Shown one piece after another: positions 1-6,322 of a stretch of DNA of 8,695 nt. This stretch comes from Flavobacterium psychrophilum. Lineage in GTDB: Bacteria > Bacteroidota > Bacteroidia > Flavobacteriales > Flavobacteriaceae. The DNA lies in assembly GCA_945861915.1 (NCBI GenBank), contig CAMAWK010000099.1, positions 1 through 8,695 on the forward strand. The letters are read 5' to 3'. The position numbers were made by a program, and so were the translations under genes. The first letter of the stretch is position 1. Each line of letters starts with the position of its first letter. Under the pieces are notes generated by a model that worked only from the letters and a program-made list of their open reading frames with translations, was not told the DNA's origin and ran no database searches.

Positions 1-258
1 ATAAAAATTAAAGTTTTCATTAATGGTGAAACACCAAAAATTAAAACAATAAGCACTATTTTTCCAAGCTCCAATTGGATGGAAAGAGAAACTTGGGATT
101 TTTATGGTATCGATTTTATTGGACATCCACAATTGAAACGAATTTTGAATATGGACGAAATGGTTTCTCATCCGATGCGAAAAGAATTTCCTTTGGAAGA
201 TGGAGGAAGAACCGACAAAGACGATCGATTTTTTGGAAGAACAACAAATAATGTTTAA
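1..258 (+). CDS. nuoC: NADH-quinone oxidoreductase subunit C, C-terminal part (5' end outside window)
   Basis: Frame 1 is open from the first base to TAA at 256-258 and gives the last 85 residues of NuoC, the 30-kDa peripheral-arm subunit of complex I. The hallmark of the family is visible at residues 28-48 of the fragment: an ERETWDFYGIDF block, then GHPQLKRIL, then a D followed by HPMRKEFP. NuoC packs against NuoD and helps form the connection between the Fe-S chain and the quinone site; it carries no cofactor itself. It is a separate gene here, unlike the fused NuoCD of Escherichia coli. The start lies upstream of the window, so total length cannot be given. nuoD begins 48 nt later. Confidence 0.95.
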   Translation: MKIKVFINGETPKIKTISTIFPSSNWMERETWDFYGIDFIGHPQLKRILNMDEMVSHPMRKEFPLEDGGRTDKDDRFFGRTTNNV

Positions 259-306
259 TTGGAACTCGTGAATTGTCAATTTTTAATTATCAATTTTTAA
301 GTATAG
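259..306 (+). repeat. nuoC-nuoD spacer with two 14-bp tandem units
   Basis: The 48-nt spacer contains two adjacent copies of a 14-bp unit, TCAATTTTTAATTA at 276-289 and TCAATTTTTAAGTA at 290-303, identical over the first 11 bases. The second copy ends three bases before the nuoD ATG. No Shine-Dalgarno sequence is visible. I see no hairpin with a T-run or promoter pair, so the spacer looks like part of a continuous transcript. Confidence 0.6.
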
Positions 307-1545
307 ATGTCAGAACTATTATTATCACCAGAGCATCGCTATGCTGAAGTTATAAAAAACAGGGTAAACGAAGACGGAAGTGAACTTTCGGTTCTAAATC
401 TTGGTCCAACCCACCCTGCTACACATGGAATTTTTCAAAACATCTTGTTAATGGATGGAGAGAAAATTCTTGAAGCTGAACCGACTATTGGTTACATCCA
501 TAGAGCTTTTGAAAAGATTGCCGAAAATCGTCCTTTTTACCAAATTACTCCACTTACAGACCGAATGAATTATTGTTCATCTCCTATAAACAACATGGGA
601 TGGTGGATGACAGTGGAGAAATTATTGGATATTGAAGTCCCAAAAAGAGTTCAATACTTGAGAGTTATCGTGATGGAATTGGCTAGAATTACCGATCATA
701 TTATTTGTAACTCTATTCTTGGTGTAGATACCGGAGCTTATACGGGATTTTTATATGTTTTTCAATTTAGAGAAAAAGTATATGAAATTTACGAAGAGAT
801 TTGTGGTGCTCGTTTAACCACTAATATGGGAAGAATGGGTGGTTTCGAAAGAGATTGGTCGCCCAAAGCTTTTGAATTATTGAATGTGTTTTTAAAAGAT
901 TTTCCTGTAGCTTGGAAAGAATTTGAAAATTTATTCGAAAGAAATAGAATTTTTATTGATAGGACGGTAAACGTGGGTCCCATTACAGCCAAAATGGCAA
1001 TGGCTTACGGATTTACAGGTCCCAATTTGCGTGCGGCTGGAGTTGATTATGACGTTAGAGTAGCACATCCTTATTCTTCATACGAAGATTTTGATTTTAT
1101 AATTCCTGTCGGAAAATCAGGCGATACGTATGACCGTTTTTGTGTTCGTAACGCCGAAGTTTGGGAAAGTTTGAGCATCATTCGTCAAGCATTAGACAAG
1201 ATGCCCGAGGGAAATGTTTTTCACGCTGATGTTCCTGAATATTATTTGCCTCCAAAAGAAGATGTGTATCACGATATGGAATCGTTGATTTACCATTTCA
1301 AAATTGTAATGGGCGAAATTCCTGTTCCGGTTGCAGAAGTATATCACGCGGTAGAAGGCGGAAACGGAGAAGTAGGTTTTTATTTGGTAACAGACGGAAG
1401 TAGAACACCATACAGATTGCACTTTCGCAGACCTTGTTTTATTTACTATCAAGCCTATCCTGAAATGATAAAAGGAGCTATGCTTTCGGACGCGATTGTA
1501 ATTTTGTCAAGTTTAAATGTAATTGCAGGAGAATTAGACGCGTAA
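307..1545 (+). CDS. nuoD: NADH-quinone oxidoreductase subunit D (49-kDa, quinone-site subunit)
   Basis: The 412-residue protein is a full-length stand-alone NuoD. It forms one wall of the quinone-reduction chamber next to NuoB and NuoH, on the cytoplasmic side of the membrane, and descends from the large subunit of [NiFe] hydrogenases without the metal ligands. The diagnostic LGPTHPATHG motif lies at residues 32-41. His40 corresponds to the quinone-contacting histidine of the family, and Tyr89 in TDRMNY to the conserved quinone-site tyrosine. The middle contains the MGRMGGFERDW block and the NVGPITAKMA block. The C-terminus ends in VIAGELDA, close to the usual family ending. ATG 307 is the first in-frame start and gives normal length. 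It lies 48 nt after nuoC and 85 nt before the preferred nuoE start. Confidence 0.97.
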   Translation: MSELLLSPEHRYAEVIKNRVNEDGSELSVLNLGPTHPATHGIFQNILLMDGEKILEAEPTIGYIHRAFEKIAENRPFYQITPLTDRMNYCSSPINNMGWWMTVEKLLDIEVPKRVQYLRVIVMELARITDHIICNSILGVDTGAYTGFLYVFQFREKVYEIYEEICGARLTTNMGRMGGFERDWSPKAFELLNVFLKDFPVAWKEFENLFERNRIFIDRTVNVGPITAKMAMAYGFTGPNLRAAGVDYDVRVAHPYSSYEDFDFIIPVGKSGDTYDRFCVRNAEVWESLSIIRQALDKMPEGNVFHADVPEYYLPPKEDVYHDMESLIYHFKIVMGEIPVPVAEVYHAVEGGNGEVGFYLVTDGSRTPYRLHFRRPCFIYYQAYPEMIKGAMLSDAIVILSSLNVIAGELDA

Positions 1546-1630
1546 AGATTTCAGATTGAAGAATAACGATTTTAGATTTCAGATTTAAAAAACTTTTTGA
1601 CTTTGCGCCTTTGTGGCAAAAATTATAAAA
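1546..1630 (+). repeat. nuoD-nuoE spacer made of short repeats (AGATTTCAGATT pair and CTTTNNGN triplet)
   Basis: The spacer holds two exact copies of AGATTTCAGATT, at 1546-1557 and 1574-1585, 28 bp apart. Three consecutive 8-mers follow, CTTTTTGA (1593-1600), CTTTGCGC (1601-1608) and CTTTGTGG (1609-1616). From memory, AGATTTCAGATT-like and CTTTGCGNCTTTGTGG-like strings recur in intergenic DNA of many Flavobacterium genomes; this was not checked. The last 8-mer contains an in-frame GTG at 1613 that could wrongly be taken as the nuoE start. No promoter or terminator is convincing. Confidence 0.6.
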
Positions 1631-1633
1631 ATG
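1617..1633 (+). promoter_or_regulatory. A-rich leader that decides the nuoE start (ATG 1631)
   Basis: The bases just before ATG 1631 are almost only A and T (CAAAAATTATAAAA), with no Shine-Dalgarno core. A-rich leaders of this kind also precede nuoG and nuoI in this window and are typical of Bacteroidota translation initiation. By contrast, the upstream GTG at 1613 sits inside the CTTTGTGG repeat unit and has no such leader. Confidence 0.55.
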
Positions 1634-2161
1634 GAAAGAACACATCATAAACAAGAAATAAATATTACTGATTCTTTGATGACACGCATCAATGAATTAA
1701 TCAGTCATTATCCCGAAGGAAAGCAAAAATCGGCTTTGTTACCCGTTTTACACGAAGTTCAAGACGCTCACGAAAATTGGTTGAGTATAGAATTGCAAGA
1801 TAAAGTAGCCGAAGTACTGTCAATAAAACCTGTTGAAGTATATGAAGTAGTCTCTTTTTACACCATGTTTAACAGACGACCCATTGGAAAATACATGTTT
1901 GAATTTTGCCAAACGTCCGCTTGTTGTTTGAACGGTGTGGAAGATTTAATGGATTACACCTGCGAAAAATTAGGCGTTGGAATTGGCGAAACTACATCAG
2001 ACGGATTGTTTGAAGTTCGTGGAGTGGAATGCCTAGGAGCTTGTGGTTATGCACCAATGATGCAATTGGGTGATTTTTATAAAGAACACTTAACCAAAGA
2101 AAAAGTAAATCAGATTATTGCTGATTGTAGAGATAATAAAATCACGTTACACGATAAATAA
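1631..2161 (+). CDS. nuoE: NADH-quinone oxidoreductase subunit E (24-kDa, thioredoxin-like [2Fe-2S] protein)
   Basis: Started at ATG 1631 the protein has 176 residues. It is the [2Fe-2S] (N1a) subunit of the NADH module and sits beside NuoF. An N-terminal helical domain with LLPVLHEVQDAH (36-47) and VVSFYTMFNRRP (73-84) precedes the thioredoxin-like cluster domain. The four ligands are Cys93 and Cys98 (CQTSAC) and Cys134 and Cys138 (CLGAC), so the site is complete. An in-frame GTG at 1613 would add six residues (MAKIIK), but it lies inside a spacer repeat, so the ATG is preferred. Only one base separates the stop from the nuoF ATG, which suggests translational coupling. The cluster cysteines and the position before nuoF make the assignment secure. 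Confidence 0.96.
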   Translation: MERTHHKQEINITDSLMTRINELISHYPEGKQKSALLPVLHEVQDAHENWLSIELQDKVAEVLSIKPVEVYEVVSFYTMFNRRPIGKYMFEFCQTSACCLNGVEDLMDYTCEKLGVGIGETTSDGLFEVRGVECLGACGYAPMMQLGDFYKEHLTKEKVNQIIADCRDNKITLHDK

Positions 2162-2162
2162 T

Positions 2163-3530
2163 ATGTCACAAAAAATATTATTAGATAAAGTAAACATTCC
2201 AGGAATCAAAACCTATGAAGTCTATCGCAAAAACGGTGGTTATGCTTCAGTGGAAAAAGCCTTGAAAACATTGACACCTGATGAAGTAGTGGAAGAAGTA
2301 AAAACTTCTGGATTACGTGGTCGTGGTGGTGCAGGTTTCCCAGCTGGAATGAAATGGAGTTTTATTGACAAAAAATCAGGAAAACCAAGACATTTGGTTT
2401 GCAATGCTGACGAATCAGAACCAGGAACTTTCAAAGACCGCTATTTGATGGAATTTATTCCTCATTTATTGATCGAAGGAATGATTACTTCTAGTTATGC
2501 TTTGGGCGCCAACCTTTCGTACATTTATATTCGTGGCGAATATATGTGGGTTTACAAAATTTTGGAACGTGCCATCGCCGAAGCAAAAGCGGCGGGTTGG
2601 TTAGGAAAAAATATATTAGGAACAGGGTTCGATTTAGAATTATATGTTCAAATTGGAGGTGGAGCCTACATCTGTGGTGAGGAAACCGCCTTGATAGAAT
2701 CATTGGAAGGCAAAAGAGGAAATCCTCGAATCAAGCCTCCATTTCCAGCAGTTTCTGGACTTTGGGCTAATCCAACAGTGGTAAATAACGTAGAAACTAT
2801 TGCAGCAGTGCCTTGGATTGTAAATAACTGTGGTGCCGATTATGCTAAAATTGGTATTGGTCGTTCTACAGGAACCAAATTAATTTCGGCTTCGGGACAC
2901 ATTAAAAATCCTGGAGTTTATGAAATTGAAATGGGATTAAGCGTATACGAATTTATGAATTCTGATGAATATTTAGGCGGAATGAGTTCCGATAGACCTT
3001 TGAAAGCCTTCATTCCTGGAGGAAGTTCTGTACCTGTTTTACCAGCACATTTGGTGTACAAAACAGCGAACGGAGAAGATCGTTTAATGACTTATGAAAG
3101 TTTAAGCGACGGTGGTTTTGTATCAGGTTCTATGTTAGGTTCAGGCGGATTTATTGTTTATAACGACACTTCTTGCATTGTTAGAAATACTTGGAATTTT
3201 GCTCGTTTTTACCACCACGAATCTTGCGGACAATGTTCGCCTTGTCGTGAAGGTACGGGTTGGATGGAAAAAGTATTAAATAGAATTGAAAACGGTTTTG
3301 GTCGTGAAGAAGATATCGATTTGTTGTTGAATATTCAAAGTAAAATAGAAGGAAACACCATTTGCCCTTTGGGTGATGCAGCAGCTTGGCCTGTGGCAGC
3401 AGCAATTCGTCACTTTAGAGAGGAATTTGAATATCACATACGTTTCCCAGAAAAAATAAAAAATAGAGACCATTTTGTTGCTGAGCCTTTTGAACAAGTG
3501 AAGCATTTGGTTTCTAAAGTACCAGTGTAA
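2163..3530 (+). CDS. nuoF: NADH-quinone oxidoreductase subunit F (51-kDa, NADH- and FMN-binding)
   Basis: Started at ATG 2163 the protein has 455 residues. NuoF is the catalytic entry point of complex I: it binds NADH and FMN and passes electrons to its own [4Fe-4S] cluster N3. The glycine-rich GLRGRGGAGFPAGMKW block is at residues 50-65, and NADESEPGTFKDR (81-93) and GGGAYICGEETALIESLEGKRG (165-186) complete the FMN/NADH site. The N3 ligands are Cys355, Cys358 and Cys361 (CGQCSPC) plus Cys401 (ICPLGD). Relative to the E. coli protein as I remember it, about ten extra residues lie near 300-312. An upstream TTG at 2118 would add 15 residues but overlap nuoE by 44 nt; ATG 2163, one base after the nuoE stop, is far more likely. 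The next gene starts five bases later and is not a nuo gene. Confidence 0.97.
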   Translation: MSQKILLDKVNIPGIKTYEVYRKNGGYASVEKALKTLTPDEVVEEVKTSGLRGRGGAGFPAGMKWSFIDKKSGKPRHLVCNADESEPGTFKDRYLMEFIPHLLIEGMITSSYALGANLSYIYIRGEYMWVYKILERAIAEAKAAGWLGKNILGTGFDLELYVQIGGGAYICGEETALIESLEGKRGNPRIKPPFPAVSGLWANPTVVNNVETIAAVPWIVNNCGADYAKIGIGRSTGTKLISASGHIKNPGVYEIEMGLSVYEFMNSDEYLGGMSSDRPLKAFIPGGSSVPVLPAHLVYKTANGEDRLMTYESLSDGGFVSGSMLGSGGFIVYNDTSCIVRNTWNFARFYHHESCGQCSPCREGTGWMEKVLNRIENGFGREEDIDLLLNIQSKIEGNTICPLGDAAAWPVAAAIRHFREEFEYHIRFPEKIKNRDHFVAEPFEQVKHLVSKVPV

Positions 3531-3535
3531 TTATT

Positions 3536-4102
3536 ATGAAAAAAATATTATTGGTTTTAACTGTTGTAGTTTTTAGTATAAATATTCAAGCTCAACAAAG
3601 ATTTAATGGCTATGTCGTGACGAATGCGAATGACACTATTAAATGTAGGTTTTCATTAGAAATGAATATTTTTAACGATTCTTTATTTTATGATTCTGGA
3701 ATAAGTGATAGAGCCAAAATATTTAAGGAAAATGGAGAAAAAGTAAAATATTTGCCAACAGAATTGAAAACAGTTTTTATTACTGGTCCTAAACAAGGAG
3801 ATTATAAATTTGTTAGTTTAGAACAAGACCAAAAGCATTTCTTTCACGAAAGAATTAAAGGTAAATTATCCTTCTATATATTATATAAAGGTAATATTAG
3901 TGGAGGATTCCCTTTACAAATGCATTATTTTCTTAAAAATGGTATACTAGTACAAATAAAAGGATCTAATGCTAGGAAGAAATTTGCTGAACTAATAATT
4001 GACTTTCCTGAATTATATGAAAAATGGATTGATTCTGACAAATTTTATAAACTAAATCAATTTGAAGAAGTTATAAATTTATATAATGAACATTTCAAAT
4101 AA
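3536..4102 (+). CDS. Hypothetical secreted protein inserted between nuoF and nuoG
   Basis: I do not recognise a named family. The 188-residue product begins with a clear signal peptide: MKK, a hydrophobic run at 4-17, and a likely cleavage after Ala19 (IQA/QQ). There is no lipobox cysteine, so it should be periplasmic or exported. The mature start, GYVVTNANDTIK (25-36), resembles the 'NGDTIKGKI' opening I recall in secreted hypotheticals of Bacteroidota. Further points are a GEKVKYLPTELKTVFI stretch (67-82), GKLSFYILY (109-117) and a charged helical C-terminus (145-188). Predicted structure looks beta-rich followed by helix. The only cysteine is Cys37, and no catalytic motif or membrane segment follows the signal. 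It starts 5 nt after nuoF, so it is probably co-transcribed with nuo. Hand counts give about 26% GC over eight 60-base lines against roughly 42% in two sampled nuoF lines, which suggests later acquisition. A role in complex I is not supported. Confidence 0.85.
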   Translation: MKKILLVLTVVVFSINIQAQQRFNGYVVTNANDTIKCRFSLEMNIFNDSLFYDSGISDRAKIFKENGEKVKYLPTELKTVFITGPKQGDYKFVSLEQDQKHFFHERIKGKLSFYILYKGNISGGFPLQMHYFLKNGILVQIKGSNARKKFAELIIDFPELYEKWIDSDKFYKLNQFEEVINLYNEHFK

Positions 4103-4190
4103 AGAACAATTATGTATTACCTAAATTTTTAGATTTAATTTTTTGTCAAACGACTGAAATTTTAAAGCTGAAATTTTAAAAAAATAAAAA
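4103..4190 (+). repeat. Spacer before nuoG with two 14-bp tandem units
   Basis: This 88-nt spacer ends in two tandem copies of a 14-bp unit, CTGAAATTTTAAAG at 4154-4167 and CTGAAATTTTAAAA at 4168-4181. They are followed directly by an A-rich leader up to ATG 4191. Upstream, 4121-4132 (CTAAATTTTTAG) can pair over only 5 bp and is followed by six T at 4139-4144; this is too weak to call a terminator. No Bacteroidota-type promoter (TTG / TANNTTTG) is seen at correct spacing. Confidence 0.55.
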
Positions 4191-5240
4191 ATGAAAGTAA
4201 CCATAGACGGTCAAGCAATTGAGGTAGAACCAGGAACCACTATCCTGCAAGCTGCTCGGAAAATTGGCGGAGAAGTAGTGCCACCAGCCATGTGCTACCA
4301 CTCAAAACTAAAAGGTAGCGGCGGAAAATGCCGTTGTTGTTTGGTGGAAGTAGCCAAAGGAAGTGAAGCCGACCCAAGACCAATGCCAAAATTAATGGCC
4401 TCTTGTGTAACAGGTTGTCAGGAAGGAATGGAAGTGAATAGCAAATCATCTCCAAGAGTGCAAGAAGCAAGAAAATCAGTAACGGAATTCTTGTTGATTA
4501 ACCACCCGTTGGATTGTCCAGTTTGCGACCAAGCGGGAGAATGTGATTTACAAAATCTAAGTTTCGAACACGGTAAACCTGCTAGTCGTTACATCGAAGA
4601 AAAAAGAACTTTTGAACCCGAAGATATTGGCCCAAATATTCAATTGCACATGAATCGTTGTATTCTTTGCTACCGTTGTGTGATGGTGGCGGACCAATTG
4701 ACCGACAATCGTGTTCACGGAGTCATGGATAGAGGAGATCATTCTAATATTTCGACTTGTATTTCCAAAGCGATTGACAATGAGTTTTCAGGAAATATGA
4801 TTGATGTTTGTCCAGTAGGCGCTTTGACTGATAAAACTTTTAGATTCAAATCGAGAGTTTGGTTTAATAAACCTTATGATGCACACAGAGATTGCCCAAC
4901 TTGTTCTGGAAAAGTTACGGTTTGGATGTTTGGAAATGAAATTCAAAGAGTAACAGGTAGAAAAGACGAATACCATGAAGTAGAAGAATTCATCTGTAAC
5001 GGATGTCGTTTTGACCACAAAGAAGTTTCGGATTGGGTTATTGAAGGGCCAAGAGAGTTCGAGAAAGACTCTGTTATCAACCAAAATAATTACACTCAAA
5101 AATTAGAAAAAGTAGTAATTGATACTGAAGAAACTATTTTACTAGGAAGAGAAATCGACAGAAAAAAAATAAGTATGTCTGAGATAGACTACAACGAAAA
5201 AATAGATGGTAACCCACTAAATACTTCAAAAAATGGATAG
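4191..5240 (+). CDS. nuoG: NADH-quinone oxidoreductase subunit G, short form (75-kDa subunit N-terminal part only)
   Basis: NuoG carries electrons from NuoF clusters towards NuoI. This copy has 349 residues, against roughly 700-900 in proteobacterial forms, and entirely lacks the molybdopterin-oxidoreductase-like C-terminal domain. Visible cluster sites are: [2Fe-2S] N1b at Cys35, Cys47, Cys50, Cys72; the His-ligated [4Fe-4S] N5 at His105, Cys109, Cys112, Cys118; and N4 at Cys157, Cys160, Cys163, Cys207. A fourth set corresponds in place to the optional N7 site, but the usual CxxCxxxC...C is changed: Cys235 and Cys238 are present, the next expected cysteine is Val242, and Cys269 and Cys272 form a second CxxC. 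The tail from 286 is polar, cysteine-free and unrecognised. The stop is clean and overlaps nuoH, so this is a genuine short form and not a frameshift. Short NuoG is, as far as I recall, usual in Flavobacteriia. Confidence 0.95.
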   Translation: MKVTIDGQAIEVEPGTTILQAARKIGGEVVPPAMCYHSKLKGSGGKCRCCLVEVAKGSEADPRPMPKLMASCVTGCQEGMEVNSKSSPRVQEARKSVTEFLLINHPLDCPVCDQAGECDLQNLSFEHGKPASRYIEEKRTFEPEDIGPNIQLHMNRCILCYRCVMVADQLTDNRVHGVMDRGDHSNISTCISKAIDNEFSGNMIDVCPVGALTDKTFRFKSRVWFNKPYDAHRDCPTCSGKVTVWMFGNEIQRVTGRKDEYHEVEEFICNGCRFDHKEVSDWVIEGPREFEKDSVINQNNYTQKLEKVVIDTEETILLGREIDRKKISMSEIDYNEKIDGNPLNTSKNG

Positions 5241-6285
5241 TGCCTTTATTATAGAAAAAAGTATAGTTATTTTTGTAGTATTTGCAATAACCATGTTAAT
5301 GGCTATGTATTCTACGTGGGCTGAACGAAAAGTAGCTGCTTTTTTGCAGGATAGAGTTGGTCCAAATCGTGCGGGTTGGGGCGGTTTATTACAACCATTG
5401 GCAGACGGTGCTAAATTATTTGCCAAAGAAGAGTTTTTCCCTAACACTCCAAATAAATTTTTATTCGTTATTGGTCCAGGAATTGCAATGGCAACTGCAT
5501 TAATGACCAGCGCAGTAATTCCTTGGGGCGATCGTTTTCATCTTTTTGGTAGAGATATTTTACTACAAGCTACCGATATTGATGTGGCCATTTTATACGT
5601 TTTTGGAATTGTATCTTTAGGAGTTTACGGAATCATGATTGGTGGCTGGGCATCAAACAATAAATTTTCTTTGATGGGTGCCATTCGTGCCGCATCGCAA
5701 ATGGTTTCTTATGAAGTAGCCATGGGATTATCGATTGTTGCTTTGTTAATGATGACAGGAACCTTGAGTTTAAAAGAAATTTCAGCTCAACAATCTGGAA
5801 TGAATTGGAATGTTTTTTACCAACCTGTATCATTTATTATCTTTTTGATTTGTGCTTTTGCAGAAACCAACCGAACTCCTTTTGATTTAGCAGAATGTGA
5901 AACGGAATTAATTGGAGGCTATCACACTGAATATTCTTCTATGAAAATGGGGTTTTATTTATTTGCTGAATATGCTAATATGTTTATCTCTTCTACTCTT
6001 TTGGCGGTTTTATTCTTCGGAGGGTATAATTATCCTGGAATGAGCTGGGTTGTTGAAAATTGGGGAGTGAATATTGCCAATGTTTTTGGAATTATAGCTT
6101 TGTTTATTAAACTATGTGGATTTATATTTTTTTATATGTGGGTTCGCTGGACGATTCCAAGATTTAGATACGATCAATTGATGAATTTAGGATGGAGAAT
6201 ATTGATTCCGTTATCTATTGTTAATATTATTATAACTGGAATTGTTCTTTTGAGAGGGGAAATAGCAACTTATTTAGGATTGTAA
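5233..6285 (+). CDS. nuoH: NADH-quinone oxidoreductase subunit H (membrane, quinone-chamber subunit)
   Basis: The 350-residue integral membrane protein has about eight hydrophobic segments (for example 10-28, 76-96, 116-137, 160-177, 200-210, 248-264, 281-302, 323-340). NuoH joins the peripheral and membrane arms and forms the entrance and floor of the quinone channel. Family signatures are AERKVAAFLQDRVGPNRAG (30-48), the acidic loop AETNRTPFDLAECETELIGG (210-229) and the YHTEYSSMKMG stretch (230-240). These conserved acidic residues are thought to take part in coupling quinone reduction to proton movement. ATG 5233 lies inside the end of nuoG (ATGGATAG, 8-nt overlap), typical of translational coupling. 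The length matches the family. Confidence 0.97.
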   Translation: MDSAFIIEKSIVIFVVFAITMLMAMYSTWAERKVAAFLQDRVGPNRAGWGGLLQPLADGAKLFAKEEFFPNTPNKFLFVIGPGIAMATALMTSAVIPWGDRFHLFGRDILLQATDIDVAILYVFGIVSLGVYGIMIGGWASNNKFSLMGAIRAASQMVSYEVAMGLSIVALLMMTGTLSLKEISAQQSGMNWNVFYQPVSFIIFLICAFAETNRTPFDLAECETELIGGYHTEYSSMKMGFYLFAEYANMFISSTLLAVLFFGGYNYPGMSWVVENWGVNIANVFGIIALFIKLCGFIFFYMWVRWTIPRFRYDQLMNLGWRILIPLSIVNIIITGIVLLRGEIATYLGL

Positions 6286-6322
6286 TTTTTTTTCAAAAAT
6301 CCCGAATTTAAAATTTTAAAAA
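6286..6322 (+). other. nuoH-nuoI spacer with a 14-bp AT palindrome
   Basis: The 37-nt spacer contains the perfect palindrome TTTAAAATTTTAAA at 6307-6320, ending two bases before the nuoI ATG. It is pure A/T and could arise by chance in such DNA. A run of eight T follows the nuoH stop directly but no stem precedes it, so it is not a terminator. The A-rich bases before the ATG fit the leader style of nuoE and nuoG. Confidence 0.4.

Noticed and set aside
789..992. Minus-strand open frames opposite nuoD, nuoF, nuoG and nuoH (e.g. 789-992, 1192-1452, 2240-2434, 4788-5099, 5226-5447).
   Set aside because: They lie wholly or almost wholly opposite strongly conserved complex I genes, have no recognisable motifs and are explained as shadows of the coding strand.
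2118..2162. Upstream TTG start adding 15 residues to NuoF.
   Set aside because: It would overlap nuoE by 44 nt, uses a rare start and adds a non-family N-terminus, while ATG 2163 follows the nuoE stop by one base.
3531..4110. The inserted gene as a mobile element.
   Set aside because: No transposase, integrase, terminal inverted repeats or target-site duplication could be found around it.
4121..4144. Possible terminator after the secreted-protein gene: CTAAATTTTTAG followed by six T.
   Set aside because: The stem is only five mostly A/T pairs with a two-base loop, too weak for an intrinsic terminator, and a stop here would cut off the distal nuo genes without a visible new promoter.
4103..4190. 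Possible internal promoter before nuoG.
   Set aside because: TAATTTTTTG at 4136-4145 is near the Bacteroidota -7 box TANNTTTG but has two extra bases, and no TTG-type -33 element lies at the right distance.
4191..5240. NuoG as a truncated pseudogene.
   Set aside because: The frame is intact, N1b, N5 and N4 ligand sets are complete, and the stop overlaps the nuoH start, so it is a coherent short form.
6307..6320. Palindrome TTTAAAATTTTAAA as an operator.
   Set aside because: It is A/T only in very AT-rich DNA and overlaps the usual A-rich leader of nuoI; chance is an adequate explanation.
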